In this document: piece after piece, positions 46,635-58,648 of the stretch
Numbering within the stretch: the stretch's first letter is position 1
Layout of the letters: the number at the start of each line of letters is the position of its first letter
Assembly (NCBI GenBank): GCA_026027325.1
Contig: JAMSLZ010000008.1
Location: 868,001 to 932,000 of the forward strand
Reading direction: 5' to 3'
Source: Actinomucor elegans
Lineage: Eukaryota; Mucoromycota; Mucoromycetes; Mucorales; Mucoraceae
DNA length: 64,000 nucleotides
Translations under genes and position numbers: made by a program
The notes under the pieces: generated by a model
The model's input: only the letters and a program-made list of their open reading frames with translations
Told to the model about the DNA's origin: nothing
The model's database searches: none

Positions 46635-47704
46635 TTAAAAAAGTGTTGCTTTATGATTGACACATAAAAGCCCCATGATATCTGACATTGTAATAACTCC
46701 AATGACTTTGTTAGCTTCCAAAATCCAAACGCGATGCGTATCTTTCTTCATCATGATATCAATAATGTCTTTTAAAGTGGCATCAGCAGTAGCAGTAGAA
46801 GGAGTGAGATAATCAGATGTAATCTATAAATTAAGTTATTCGTATGATCTCATTTCATTGCTTGTACATTTGTATATGTACCTTGATATACTCTCTGCAG
46901 TTTAGTGTCAACTGATCAATATGCTCCAGGTTGGCACTGGGTAAATCCTCTACGCAAAGATCACCTAGGAATTCGCCATTTCTAAAACAGCTGGGATGAA
47001 CACTTTTATATAACACGTCCAAATATGCACTTACTCGTTATTAACAGGTACACCACTCAAGTTCTTCTCGGCCATAGTACGATATACTTGTAAAGCAGTT
47101 TCAGAGTCAGAGGCGGTGACTAGTTTCTGTTTGGAACCAAGGTTCAAATCCTGAACACGAGTCTCTAAATCAAGTAAGCCGGACACGGAATCTGGGTGGT
47201 TGACTATATGTCGAATGATGTCTGTTTGAGACAATATCCAAGGCTTCTTTTCCTGATCGTCAAAGTTAACTACAAGCGCTCTATGTTTGCCCGAGGCAAA
47301 GGCGCGTAGAGTCTATCCTTGTTGTTAAGTTTTTGAATTGTTGAACGCCCAAAAACCCTTACCTCAATTAGTTTATCTTTACGATCCACCTTGTGGATTC
47401 TGTAACTTTCTCTATCTGTGTCCAGTCCAAGCACGCGTTCAACAGGATCATCCACTTTGAGCTTGTCCTTTTCAATGTTAACATTGGTTTCGCCTACAAT
47501 ATAGAGTAAGATATCAAATAGATTGACAATGCTGACGACTTCGGTGCTATTATGTGAAAACACGGGGAGCGACGTGATTTTGCTATTAAGCATTTTGTTA
47601 AGAGCCGTTTGAATCGAAACGGTTGGACTGACGGCGATCAAGGCAGGCTTGCTTTCGGCAAGACTGAGGTCAATAGGTCTTAGGTCAGTGATAATACAAG
47701 ACAT
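46635..47704 (-). CDS. CBS-domain protein (four CBS motifs)
   Basis: Four exons from ATG 47704 give about 305 residues. CBS motifs occur in two pairs: ALIAVSPTVSIQTALNKMLN with SKITSLPVF; LRAFASGKHRALVV and WILSQTDIIRHI; VTASDSETALQVYRTMAEKN with LSGVPV; and ATLKDIIDIMMKKDTHRVWI with VIGVITMSDIMGLL. Tandem CBS pairs bind adenosyl ligands, as in AMPK gamma (Snf4). The length fits Snf4 but the diagnostic N-terminus is not seen, so I leave the subfamily open. The 3' ends of this gene and ATP12 must overlap as antisense transcripts. Confidence 0.8.
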
Positions 47705-49212
47705 GTGTGTGAGAGAATAAAAAGAAAAATAAAAAAAAATAAAAAAAATAAAAACTCGTTTCAGCTTTTTTTTTCTTTCTTTCTACAGACCGATATAAAG
47801 TTATAAATATTACTATTCTGTTAACTAATGCCAGTTCATCCAATCAAAATGCATCCAAAAGAGTCCAGTACTTGTCCAGAATCAGTCATATGTAACGGAG
47901 TGTTTCCGATAGATCGCGTCTACGGGTTGAAAATTCCCGTCTTAACATTCAATACCATCAACTACCTTGACCATAGGGGTGAGCTATTTAGTATGTACTA
48001 TCCATTTACTGTAGAATACTATTGATACTATCCTCAAATGCCAGGGCAAAATAGCGTTCAACCGCCAACCTAAGGTAAGCATACTTTTGTAATGCTAAAA
48101 AAAAAAGCCATTATCAGATAATAAACACTGTAATGCACTTGTACATCTCTATAGCGTCAATACAACCCCCCCTTTTGTGTCATATCTATATTACCTTTAT
48201 TGGCTAACTCTCTGTTAAAACGTTGATAATTTTACGTTAAGCTGAGCATACTTAGTCCATTCATTTTATTGGATAGCGGTGTTTCAACAAGAACGGCCAA
48301 ACTATAGTGCTCCTAAACATGATGTAAAGCGATCTTGCACGATCTTGGTTTAATGTCGCATCTGATCAGCAATCCATGTAAGAAATAAGCTATTACACCC
48401 CTTAGACCTTTTAGTTAATTGAATTAAAAGCGACTCAAAGATATTATTAGTAAATGGAATTCAATTAAATGCGATCCTAAATTAGATCTATACTACCGAT
48501 CCCAACCCATTGTTGCAGCTAACTAATAATATCTGTTCAGAATGTGCTGTGGTTTGTATTTGAATAATTGTTTAACTGCAGCGTAGTATATATTAATGAT
48601 TGGTGATGCAGTAGGTCCATTTCATATAAACAAAATGTAAAAATTGATAGATCTCTAAACTAATTTCGGTTTAATGACTCGCTTTTAGCACTCTTCCAAG
48701 TTAAAATGTGTTGCTGTATCTACCAGGGTTTATCATCATTATTATTAGAGTCAAGTTAATTAATCTTGTTTCATATTCATTCTGAAGACCTTTGCGTTAA
48801 ATCTATGCTTAGTAGTTGCATGCCTAGCTGAAAGCATTCAATCACACTATACATTTGCGACCCCCCTGAAAGCGATCCATATATGAAACCATACCAAGCA
48901 GACAATTGTCCTGAAACAGCTGATATGAAAGACTAAAAAAAAAATATCTCATGAAAAAATATCAAGACTTTTGCTTGTTGAATGCAAGTTTTGCTAAACA
49001 AATGTTCATTTTGTTTCAAGACCAAGATTGAAATGTACATTTATGTTGCTCTGACTTTTTATTTTTATTTTCATTTCTTCGATTCATTGCTCTGATCTCA
49101 AAAAAAAAATCTCGTTTAGAAATAATAACCCCGGCTTCTCCCCAAGCTGCTGCTTTTTTTTTCGCGCATTTTTCATACAAGCAAAAAAAAAAAAAAAAGG
49201 TGTCAAACGAGA
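47705..49212. other. Divergent intergenic island with repeat cluster
   Basis: 1.5 kb between the CBS-domain gene and Mef2 starts. Holds three units of the ~165 bp repeat, A-runs at 48951-48960 and 49184-49199, the latter 13 bp before the Mef2 ATG. A plus frame at 47828-48025 has no features. Confidence 0.5.
48330..48730 (+). repeat. Degenerate ~165 bp repeat, island G (three units)
   Basis: Cores at 48347 (GGTTTAATGTCGCATCTGAT, same 20 bases as in island D), about 48501 (weak) and 48668 (GGTTTAATGACTCGC), spacing about 154 and 167 bp. Second halves: AAGAAATAAGCTATTACA, CAGAATGTGCTGTGG and GTTGCTGTATCTACCAGG. Confidence 0.65.
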
Positions 49213-51838
49213 ATGTTCAAATACATTGCCTCTTCTATCAAAAACCCAGCGGTTTTAGTAGGTCAATGTACCAAGCGCATGGCATATATTAGACCGGCGC
49301 GATCCTCTTGCCACTATAGAACCTATGCTACGGGTATGTCTAACATGCGATTCACCTTGAGATTCTCATAATAGTAATGGAAGTATAGATGCCAAAGATT
49401 TCACCATACCAAAAACCAGAAATATTGGTATTATCGCTCATATTGATGCAGGCAAAACCACCACTTCGGAGCGCATGCTATACTATGCAGGTGTAACCAA
49501 GCGTATTGGAGGTATTTGATCCCTAATTTTAGTAATAGAACTAAAAAAAAAAAAAGGCTGATTGATCTATTAGATATTGACGATGGTGATACGGTGATGG
49601 ACTATCTTGCTGCAGAAAGAGAACGAGGCATCACAATCAATAGTGCCGCCATCACATTTGGGTGGCAAGGCCATCGTATCAATTTGATCGACACACCTGG
49701 TCATGTTGATTTCACGATGGAAGTAGAGCGAGCTGTACGAGTGCTGGATGGTGCAGTGACTATCTTGGACGGTGTAGCAGGTGTAGAAGCTCAAACAGAG
49801 ACAGTTTGGAAACAGGCGGATCGATATGAGATTCCTCGCATTGCTTTTGTGAACAAACTGGATAGAACAGGCGCCGCATTTGGTAGAACAGTGCGAGAAA
49901 TGTGGAAGAAACTTCGTGCGAGACCTTTGGTCGTACAGCTCCCTGTCATGAACGAAGAAAGTATGGACGAGAGACACAAAGGGCTAAAGGCAGTGGTTGA
50001 TTTAGTGAGGATGGAAATGATTCAATGGGATAGTGCACATGTGGATGGTTCAGTATTGAAGCGAGTTCCATTAAATGAAGCTACAAATGATCAAGCATTA
50101 TTAGATGAGGCTGTGAAAGCACGTACTGCTTTAGTGGAAGCTTTGGCAGAGATGGATGATGCTATAGTCGAAACGTTTTTTGATGAAGCAGAAGGAGATC
50201 ATATGCGAGTAGATGCAGATGCATTAAAAGCTGCTATTAGAAGAGTCACAGTATCCAACAAGGCTGTTCCCGTATTATGCGGTGCTGCATTCAAGAATTT
50301 GGGTGTCCAGCCCTTGTTGAATGCCATCATTGATTATTTGCCCAGTCCTTTGGATAGACCTTCAGCGATGGTGACTTATAGTAGCGGTAAAACGGCATTA
50401 ATACCTTTACATGACAGTCATTTGTGTGCTCTGGCATTTAAGGTAGTTCATGATGCTAGAAGAGGCCCTATGGTTTACGTCAAAGTTTACTCAGGTAATA
50501 TTGTATACAGGTTCTATGAAATCACCTTAGATTTTGACCTTGAAAACAATAGGCAAAATCAATACAAGAATGACCTTGTTTAATACAACTACTCGCGGTA
50601 AAGAAAGAGTAAACAAGTTACTGCAAATGTACGCTAAAGATGCCGAGGAAATTCCTTCTATTGGTGCTGGTAATATTGGTGTTATTGTTGGTCTCAAAGA
50701 CACACGCACTGGTGATACGCTCGTGCAATCGAATGACAGTAATTCTATTAAAAAAGGACTCCAGTTGGGTAACATCGACATACCTAGTCCTGCTTTCTTC
50801 TCGGCCGTAGAGCCTGCTTCAGTTTCAGAAGAAGAGTCGGTAGAAAACGCACTGAAAAACTTGGTCAGAGAAGATCCCTCGCTCAAATACTGGACTGATG
50901 AAGACAGTGGACAGCTGCTGGTCAGTGGTATGGGTGAGCTTCACTTGGAGATTGTCAAGGACCGCCTTTTGAACGATTTCAAAGTGAAGGCAGAAATGGG
51001 TAAAATGAGAATCAGTTACCGTGAAACCTGTCAATCAGAATCAGAGATCGCTTCAGAATATGACAAGGAGGTGTTAGGCAAACGATCGAGAGCTGGCTGT
51101 CGGGTTGAAGTATCACCTATCCACGAGGATATAGAAGGTCAAGAGAGTATGTTGGAGGAAGGATGGATTGCCAATTCAGGAAATCAATTGGCCACCGAGG
51201 TTTCTTTTTCAGATGAATCAACAGCTTCTGCGATATCAGATAATACCCAACTGAATCCCGATGAAGTGAAGCAAGCAGTACAAAACGGTTTATTGGCTGG
51301 TCTTGCAAGAGGTGCTGTACTGGGATTCCCTTTGACTAAATTAAAAGTGAAGGCTTATGATCTGCAAACCTTTGGTCAAGATACGACTTTGGGTGCTATC
51401 TCTGCTTGCGTTTCCAATGGTGTCTTTGAGGCTGTCAAAAAAGCCAATCCATGTCTTTTAGAACCTATGATGGAGGTGTATACTGAAGTCAATGAAAATC
51501 ATATAGGCAGCGTTGTCAGCGATCTTAGTGGCACACGTAGAGGTCATGTTATAGGATTAGAATCATCCTTAGGAGACGCTGAAGATAGTCATGCTGGGTC
51601 AGACGATGTACATGTATATGCGCCTGAAGATTCTTTACTGGTGAAAACAGATGTGGATGGATATAAACCAAAGCAAGTAATTAAGGCTCATGTGCCATTA
51701 AGTTCCATGCTAGGATATTCGAGTGCTCTTCGTAGTTTAACGGGCGGTAGTGGAGCATTCTCTATGCGTGTTATTGGTTATGGAGAAATGAGTAAAGATA
51801 GAGAGAAGGCAGTTATATCAGAAATGAAAGGATGGTAG
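49213..51838 (+). CDS. MEF2: Mitochondrial ribosome-recycling GTPase EF-G2mt (Mef2)
   Basis: Exons 49213-49333, 49389-49511, 49574-50494 and 50553-51838 give 816 residues. The basic N-terminus [20 protein letters not shown] is a likely mitochondrial presequence. GTPase motifs: G1 [11 protein letters not shown]2 ERGITI, G3 DTPGHVDF and G4 NKLD ([12 protein letters not shown]). Domains II to V follow, with [50 protein letters not shown] and the C-terminal [20 protein letters not shown]. The order and length fit the EF-G2/Mef2 branch, which splits mitochondrial ribosomes with RRF, rather than translocase Mef1; the branch call rests on overall similarity. All junctions are GT-AG and in frame. Confidence 0.92.
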
Positions 51839-52089
51839 ATCCAATAAAAAAAAACAATGTAGTTATACCTGTCAATATCACTATTAAACAGATAATCAAA
51901 AATAAGGTCAAGTAACTCGTTTTTTAGTTTCTATTGGATAAAATGATACCTGGTGCATGAGGTGTATTGTCAAAAAGATCATTGGCGCTGTTACACCACT
52001 TAAGGCTGGGATTATAAATATTAATGATTAAAACATCTCTTCTTGATTCTTCTTCTTTTCCCTCTTATTTAAACAAAAATATACAAAAA

Positions 52090-53545
52090 ATGTCTCCTTC
52101 TGCAAGTAGTGGTGTAGGTGTAGCTCATCTTCCTAACCAACGTCACAAGATTGTTTCCAAGCGTGGTGCCAACTTTACCTTGATGGTCTGTGGTAAGTTT
52201 CATAACGAGATTAGGGGCTGTAGAGATATTGAAATGCCTTTTGATAGGTGAATCTGGTGTAGGAAAGACTACCTTTGTCAATACCTTGTTCACTACCGGT
52301 ATCAAGGCCAACAAGAATTTAAACAAGCGTCATGCCAAGCAAATCGAAAAGACTGTCGAGATTGAGATCACAAAAGCAGGTAAGATATCCATTATGATAT
52401 ATCTTGGATGGCTATAGTTAATTAATATTTATATATAAAAAAAAAAAAAAAAAAATCAGAGCTCGAGGAAAAGAACTTCAAGGTCAAGTTGACTATTATT
52501 GACACACCCGGTTTTGGTGATTATGTCAATAATCACAACAGCTGGATGCCTATCTATGAGTTCCTCGATGATCAACATGAAAGCTTTATGGCTCAAGAAC
52601 AACAACCTACACGTAAGGGCGCTATTGATATGCGTGTCCATGCTTGTCTTTACTTTATCAGACCTTCAGGACACACGTAAGTAATGAATCATTGAAAAAA
52701 GAGCGATCCAGCTCACTCTATTTTTTTTAAAATAGTCTCAAGGCACTCGATATTGAAGTAATGAAGCATCTTGGTTCAAGAGTCAATTTGATTCCTGTTA
52801 TTGCCAAGGCTGATACACTTACACCCAAAGATTTGGCACAATACAAGTTGAATGTAAGAAGTATAGTGTCAGTACCTTCAAAGACGCGCTGACATATTTT
52901 CTCGATAGATTTTGGATTCTATTGCTGCTAATCACATTCAAGTTTACTCTTGTCCCATTGATAGTGAAGATGAAGAAGTTACAGAAGTCAACAAGAGTAT
53001 TATGGCTGCTATGCCTTTTGCTATCATTGGCTCAACTCAAGACGTCACTACAAGCGATGGCCGTACAGTGAAAGGAAGAGAATACTCGTGGGGTGTGGCC
53101 GAAGTTGAGAATGAACAGCACTGTGACTTTAAAAAGCTCAGAAAGCTATTAGTTCGGTCACACATGCACGACTTAATTTCAACGACAGAAGAGAATCACT
53201 ATGAAAACTACCGTCAACAACAAATGGGTACTCGCAAGTTTGGCGAACCCAAGTTTAAAAAGTATGAAAACCCCAAGTTTAAAGAAGATGAAGATGAACT
53301 TCGTTTGAACTTTACCAAGCAAGTTAAAGATGAAGAGAACCGTTTCCGTCAATGGGAAGCTCAGGTACAGTTTTTGATCATTATTACTATAGCAAACACT
53401 AACTCATGCTTTTTTTTTGTAGTTGGTCTCTGAACGTGATCGTCTTAATAAAGATCTTGAAGAACAGCATGCTCAAATCAAGGCAATGGAAGCTGAACTT
53501 GAACACATGTATCAATTACACGGCCGTGGCACTATCAGAAGATAA
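52090..53545 (+). CDS. CDC12: Septin, Cdc12/AspC type
   Basis: About six exons, about 385 residues. Starts MSPSASSGVGVAHLPNQRHK; GTPase motifs GESGVGKTTF (G1), DTPGFGD (G3) and AKAD (G4) are intact. The septin unique element GVAEVENEQHCDFKKLRKLL is followed by SHMHDLISTTEENHYENYR. A C-terminal coiled coil starts ERDRLNKDLEEQHAQIKAME. The ending KFKEDEDELRLNFTKQVKDEE with FRQWE and the LPNQRHKIV opening fit the Cdc12 group. Septins form hetero-oligomeric filaments at necks, septa and germ-tube bases. Introns are short; one contains a run of about 17 A at 52438-52455. Cdc12 rather than Cdc11 is likely, not certain. Confidence 0.92.
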
Positions 53546-55353
53546 ATGCATTATAGAAACCTACCTCTTTATTTCCCCTCATTCTATTGTTATAAAACCA
53601 TAATATACTTAGTAATTCTTATCACTCATACGTGTAATGTTTAGATCATAGAATTAGACTTGAGTCTCTGCCTCTTTCAATTCAACTATCCAATAACGAA
53701 AAAAAAAAAAAAAGTTGATATTCAAAATTTATATTCATACAGTTGAAACATAATTCGCTTATGTATGGAATGGTATAAAGATCATATTATGTTTCTTTTA
53801 AAACTAATATGTCGATATCTAAACATATCTCGGCTGATCCAAGTCTAGGTCTACATAACTAGATTACAAAAATGTGAGATTTATTATTAGGCGAAAAGAA
53901 TAACATAGTGCCTTTTCAATTAGGAAATACCTAATAGATCCATTCGCTAATTAGCGAATGTAACGAAAGCGCTTTGTACATTGTATACAAATCAAAGTCT
54001 GAGTAGTTGAAATAGCTCATTTCAAACATGATGTTTTGCTCTACTGTATCATTTTACCGAGATTGACTGAGATTGCGCTATTATCAGCCGTACAGTATCA
54101 AAATTTCAAGGTTCAAAAGTTGGAATTTTGTACAGAAAAATAGAAACATGGATTCAAAATGTTGTAGGCGATTCTGCATCTTTTATATATAACTTGTGAA
54201 CTCCCTCCCTCCCCCAATATATTCGGAATTATCTACATTTTATTCACTTTTATTATAGTGTGTACTTCTTCAAAATCAGCATAATGTACTCTATACTTTT
54301 TCAAAAGTGCAGTTTAATCTGTATTTATATACGGCTTTATGATTATATCAGTCTTTTGTATTGGGAATTTATCAGAAAACTATTCATTCAATGACAACTG
54401 CCATCACTCAAAAAGAAATGATTATAAAACGTAACGTATTTGCTATCTGTTTTTTTTATCCATTTTAATTTCCCTTCCTTCACAATATTAAAGCTCCATT
54501 AAATACTGTCTCAATCAACACTTTGCTCTTCATGAGTAGGTTTAGCTTTGATCTTCTTTGAGTCAAATCGTACACGCCACAGACAGTGCTGTGTTAGTCT
54601 TGGTTATTTCTTTTCAGTACGTAATAATTACTACTAGATCCTACTAACAGCACTTCAGCGCTGTCTTCTCTCTCACCAAGACAGTACTATTTTGAGTTAC
54701 CCTTTTATATACATATATATATATATAGAAAGGCCAGTGTCCTGGGGAAGCTCGGCAGTTGGCTAACTTTTCGTCGTTTGCAACCTGTTATCAAGACTGT
54801 TACTTTATTCATACTGCCATCTGAAGGCGAAATGGATCTGTATTTCTTCACTGGGATTTTGCTTCTAGGAGCTTCAATTTTGTTATACTTATTCTCTTCC
54901 ATGCACGACAATGATGTTATTATATATTGTTCTACTAGATGACTTAAACATGATTACATCTAATATTCATAGAAAACATAATGACTAGGAGAGCGTCACT
55001 CCCTTTATAATAATTAGACATGCATAATCTCTTTTTTTTATTCTTATTACGTAAAAAAGTTTCAGGAAACACTCAGTAAAGATCAATGCAATAATGACAC
55101 AGTTTATATATATATTTGCAATGTAGGACTGCAGAGCGCCAAGAATCATCACTAAATCTTCGATTGGTCTTGTTCAACTATTGCAATTAACAAGTAAATC
55201 ATACACAGAATGAGCTACTGTTAAAACATTTATTAAGAGTAACCTTTTGTAATTTTTGATTATATTAGTTACACATGGCATGTCTACGTTAAAACCGGTT
55301 GTTATCATTGCTATTTATTTCGCATAAAATGCTAACAAAAAACCACGATTGCT
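53546..55353. other. Convergent intergenic region, 1.8 kb
   Basis: Between septin and Avl9 3' ends. No gene. A weak match to the ~165 bp repeat lies near 53815-53870 (ATCTCGGCTGATCC). An inverted-repeat stretch lies at 54580-54690. TA repeats near 54712-54727. Confidence 0.5.
54580..54690. repeat. Nested inverted repeats, potential stem-loop
   Basis: AGTGCTGTGTTAGT (54585-54598) can pair with ACTAACAGCACT (54643-54654), leaving a two-base bulge. GTCTTGG (54597-54603) can pair with CCAAGAC (54676-54682). A perfect CAGCGCTG palindrome lies at about 54656-54663. No RNA family is recognised. Confidence 0.4.
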
Positions 55354-58182
55354 TTAAACATCGAGAATATGTCCGTCCCTGTTCTTTTCTGTTGTAAATG
55401 GATACATTTGTCCAACGTCTACAAAAGCTGCAGAGCCAGAATCATCATCGCTCTCTGTTGAAGAGGTTTGCCTTGAAAGTTGTTTGATTGGACTTTTGCT
55501 ATCATGGTTGATCTCAGAAGATCCTGTTACACTAGATGTCTTTCTGTTATTAGATAGCGTTGAGTTCTCGGATATAGATTCCTAACAAAAAAATAACATC
55601 AGTATATCAAAAAGAGATATAACAAAAGACGCGTTTTACATACTTCCATCACTTGAGAAAACTCTTTAGACTTTCGATTGAGAAAAGATGAAAAGCTCGA
55701 GAATAGTCTTCCGGCTTGCTGTGTGGTTGATTCCAAGAGAGGTGACAATGGGGGCTCCACAGATAGATGGCTGCTTCGAGATGATGGTCTAGAAGACAAT
55801 TGTGCTATGTAACTAGTCAATATCTAATACGATTTTTCTTGGCTGTCAGTTTAGGGCTTTACCTCCTGTTTCTTCTGTAGGTGATGCACGATCAAAGTCA
55901 TTCCAAAAGGCATTGAGCTTCGATCTGCCGCTGGACATTGCTTTTGCTCCTCCTGACATGGCTTTGGATAGCGTATTTCGAATAGGTGCTAAATTTTGCT
56001 TTAGCTGTAAATCACGGAGCCGGCTAACAAGAAGAATGAGTGTAAATTCTTATCTATTTGTTTTTTTTTTTTTGTGATGCATACTTTGATAATGTATTTT
56101 GCAGATCTAGTATAGAAATATTACCCATACCAGGATGACTATTACAAGCATTCAATAAATAGAGAACCAACTTGATATAATATTGCTTACCCAGGTTCGA
56201 CTATTTCATATATTTCATGATCTGTATATTGGTTCCATTTCTTAAAATTGTTGGTCTCAAACCAAACCATTAGCCATTTCATACCATAATCAGATAAGTA
56301 ATTATGTTCTATTAAAAGGATTTAGTACAAGCCATTACACGTTAAAGGCGATCTACCCTCATTTTCATCTGTAATGACTTCTTCAGCAGTGGAGTTTCCA
56401 GCATCCATATGATCATATACATCGTCCAGTAAGTTGTGTGCCTGAGCATGCTTTATGCTTGATAGTAGCGACAAGATATACTCTTCGAACCTTGCTCTGA
56501 GATAGTCGTCAGATCCCAGATAGGTATTTTGCATTGGCCTGCTGGGGTCTGTCCAATATAGAAGTTAACATAGCTTATCAGACTGATTTAGAGTGGGAGT
56601 ATTTACCATTTTGATTCCAGGTATCATTCACTACCTTTACTATGTTTTCCATCCATCTTCGATCGGCGAGTGTTGGATTAACGAGATTTGCAAGTCGCGA
56701 GTTGTAAAATTCCAAATTGCCCGTTTCTACGTTGACTAATACGTCTATTTTGGTGTTGCTTTTATGATGAAAGAATATCTGGTTCGTGGTGCCTACTACA
56801 TAAGATTTGGTTTGTTCTGATGATAGCATATCAATCTGTTGCAATGGCAGGTAGGGCTGAAAGAAGGCACCCTGTCATAGATAAGGTTAGCACGCGTTTT
56901 TAATTTCAAGATGTTTCATTTACCTTTTCAAAGATATGAAGTGGAAGGCCTATGTATTTCAATAAGCTCTCTTTAGTTCCATCTGATAATATTTTCGCTT
57001 CGATTGTTGTGAGGCTCTTGTCAGAAGTATCTAATTCAGGTGCTCCAGAATCTTGCAAGTTTCGTAAAAGTCCAGGTATGAGAGATATAAGTGAATATTG
57101 AAAGGTGCAAAGCCTTTCTACAGGGTATCCATAAAATAGCAACTAATACGCGTTAATTGAGATGTCGATTTGCTTTGATGAATATATATATATAAATATA
57201 TAAATACCCTTTTCTCAAGTAATAATAGCTTCAATAGCATCAATGTTTTCGATTTAAACTTATACACTAGTTCTCGTAAAGAGGTACCTATTTAAAAGAT
57301 GAGCTACTATATTACTTACTAATACAGATACTTACCCATATATAATGTTGAATCATCAATAGGTCCATAGAAAGTACTGTTCAAGTTATTATATAGGTTC
57401 TAAAAAAAGAAAAAAAATTAGAGAGCACTATATATAATGTTTGTTTTTGTCTTACATATAATATTTCAAGCTTGGTAAAGTCTCTTTGGTTGAACCATGC
57501 AGCTGTAATCACTGCAAGCTTCTGCCTGAGTGGACCGAATATAGGCTGTATATTTATAATCAGTATCAATTCTTATTATGCATTCATATATACATATATA
57601 TATACATCACCTGTCTCGCTAGTACGACTACTGCTTTTTGAACAATAGATCTTGTAATATCTGGGGTTTTTACTAATAGATCCTAGTAACAAAAAGTATC
57701 AAAAAAAAGCTCATTCGGTTAAACCGCTGATTTTTTTTTATCTATACCTTGGATGCTATTTGTCTATTACAAGAGATACCAAACAAAGTGGTTTCTGCAA
57801 CTGACCAACCTGGTACAGGTGGCAAGTGAAAGTATGCAAAATCCTCGTCTTTTTGATGCGCACCGTCTACATACAAACGAGAGTTAGAACCAAAATAAAC
57901 GAACAATATTAAGAAAAAGGTTATACCTGGTAGAGCAAGGAAAGGTAAAAAGTTCCACTCTTCAGGCAATTCCAGCTTTTCCAATGTTGTTTGAGTCTTT
58001 CCTTGTTCTTTGTGATAAGGTAAAGAAGGCACACAGAACTCGACGATCGGACCAAAGGCGTGATGGAATCCTACAACAAGAATAGCTGCAATCTGCTGAT
58101 CTTTGTTCTGATCCAATGAAGTCTTTGTTTCAGGATCTGACAATACTGATTCCACAGTGGGCATGTTGGCTTGATTAGACAT
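55354..58182 (-). CDS. AVL9: Avl9, DENN-like late secretory pathway protein
   Basis: About ten exons from the ATG at 58182 give roughly 700 residues. The N-terminal part is the Avl9 longin/DENN signature: AAILVVGFHHAFGPIVEFCV, LPEEWNFLPFLALPDGAH across an intron, FAYFHLPPVPG and TLFGISCNRQI. The middle matches the family: VQKAVVVLARQPIFGPLRQK, FTKLEILNLYNNLNSTFYGP, LYMGTSLRELVYKFKSKTL, LLLLEKRLLFYGYPVE, and LSLIPGL. The C-terminus is Ser-rich and ends near HILDV. Yeast Avl9 acts in Golgi-to-surface traffic. The C-terminal third (below about 56300) is less conserved and its exon borders are approximate. Confidence 0.88.
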
Positions 58183-58648
58183 ATCTTTTAGACGAAGGTT
58201 TTGTAAAGCAAAGTTATTTGCAGTAGTGTATATTTAATAAGATAAACACTTTGGAAATGCTTCAGTAATGCTGTCTGGAGTTTTCAATTGGCTGGAAAGA
58301 TATATAAGCAAGCTGCTCGAGGAATATTGACTCCGGTCCTATAAACGGTAAACTGCAAAAAAAAAAAAAAAAAGAAGCTGATTTAACGTGTAGATCTTTA
58401 GATTTGCTTCATCAGTAGTGAGTCTGGGTCCAAAAGGTTAGCTGTTTAAAAGTGTTTAGCGTTCAAATATTCTTTGGTTTCATATATTGATTGGATAGAG
58501 CGCGCGCATATACACATGTGGGGAAGAAGTATTATATAAGAAGGGGAAAGAGTCAAACAAATGATATAAAAGAGAAAATAGCAGGGGCATTGTCCTTCTT
58601 CTCTTCTTGAGTTGTATCAATTCCTTCTTTTTACGCGTCTATTCACAC
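58183..58648. promoter_or_regulatory. Divergent promoter region (Avl9 / LEA-2-like)
   Basis: 466 bp between outward-facing starts. It contains a run of 17 A near 58357-58373, a CGCGCGCA patch at 58501 and ATATAAAAGAG upstream of the plus gene. No gene. Confidence 0.4.

Noticed and set aside
49570..49977. 135-codon minus frame inside Mef2
   Set aside because: Shadow of the Mef2 coding exon.
58607..58648. Upstream extension of the LEA-2-like protein (SCINSFFLRVYSH)
   Set aside because: No ATG; the frame opens at TTG and first ATG is at 58649.
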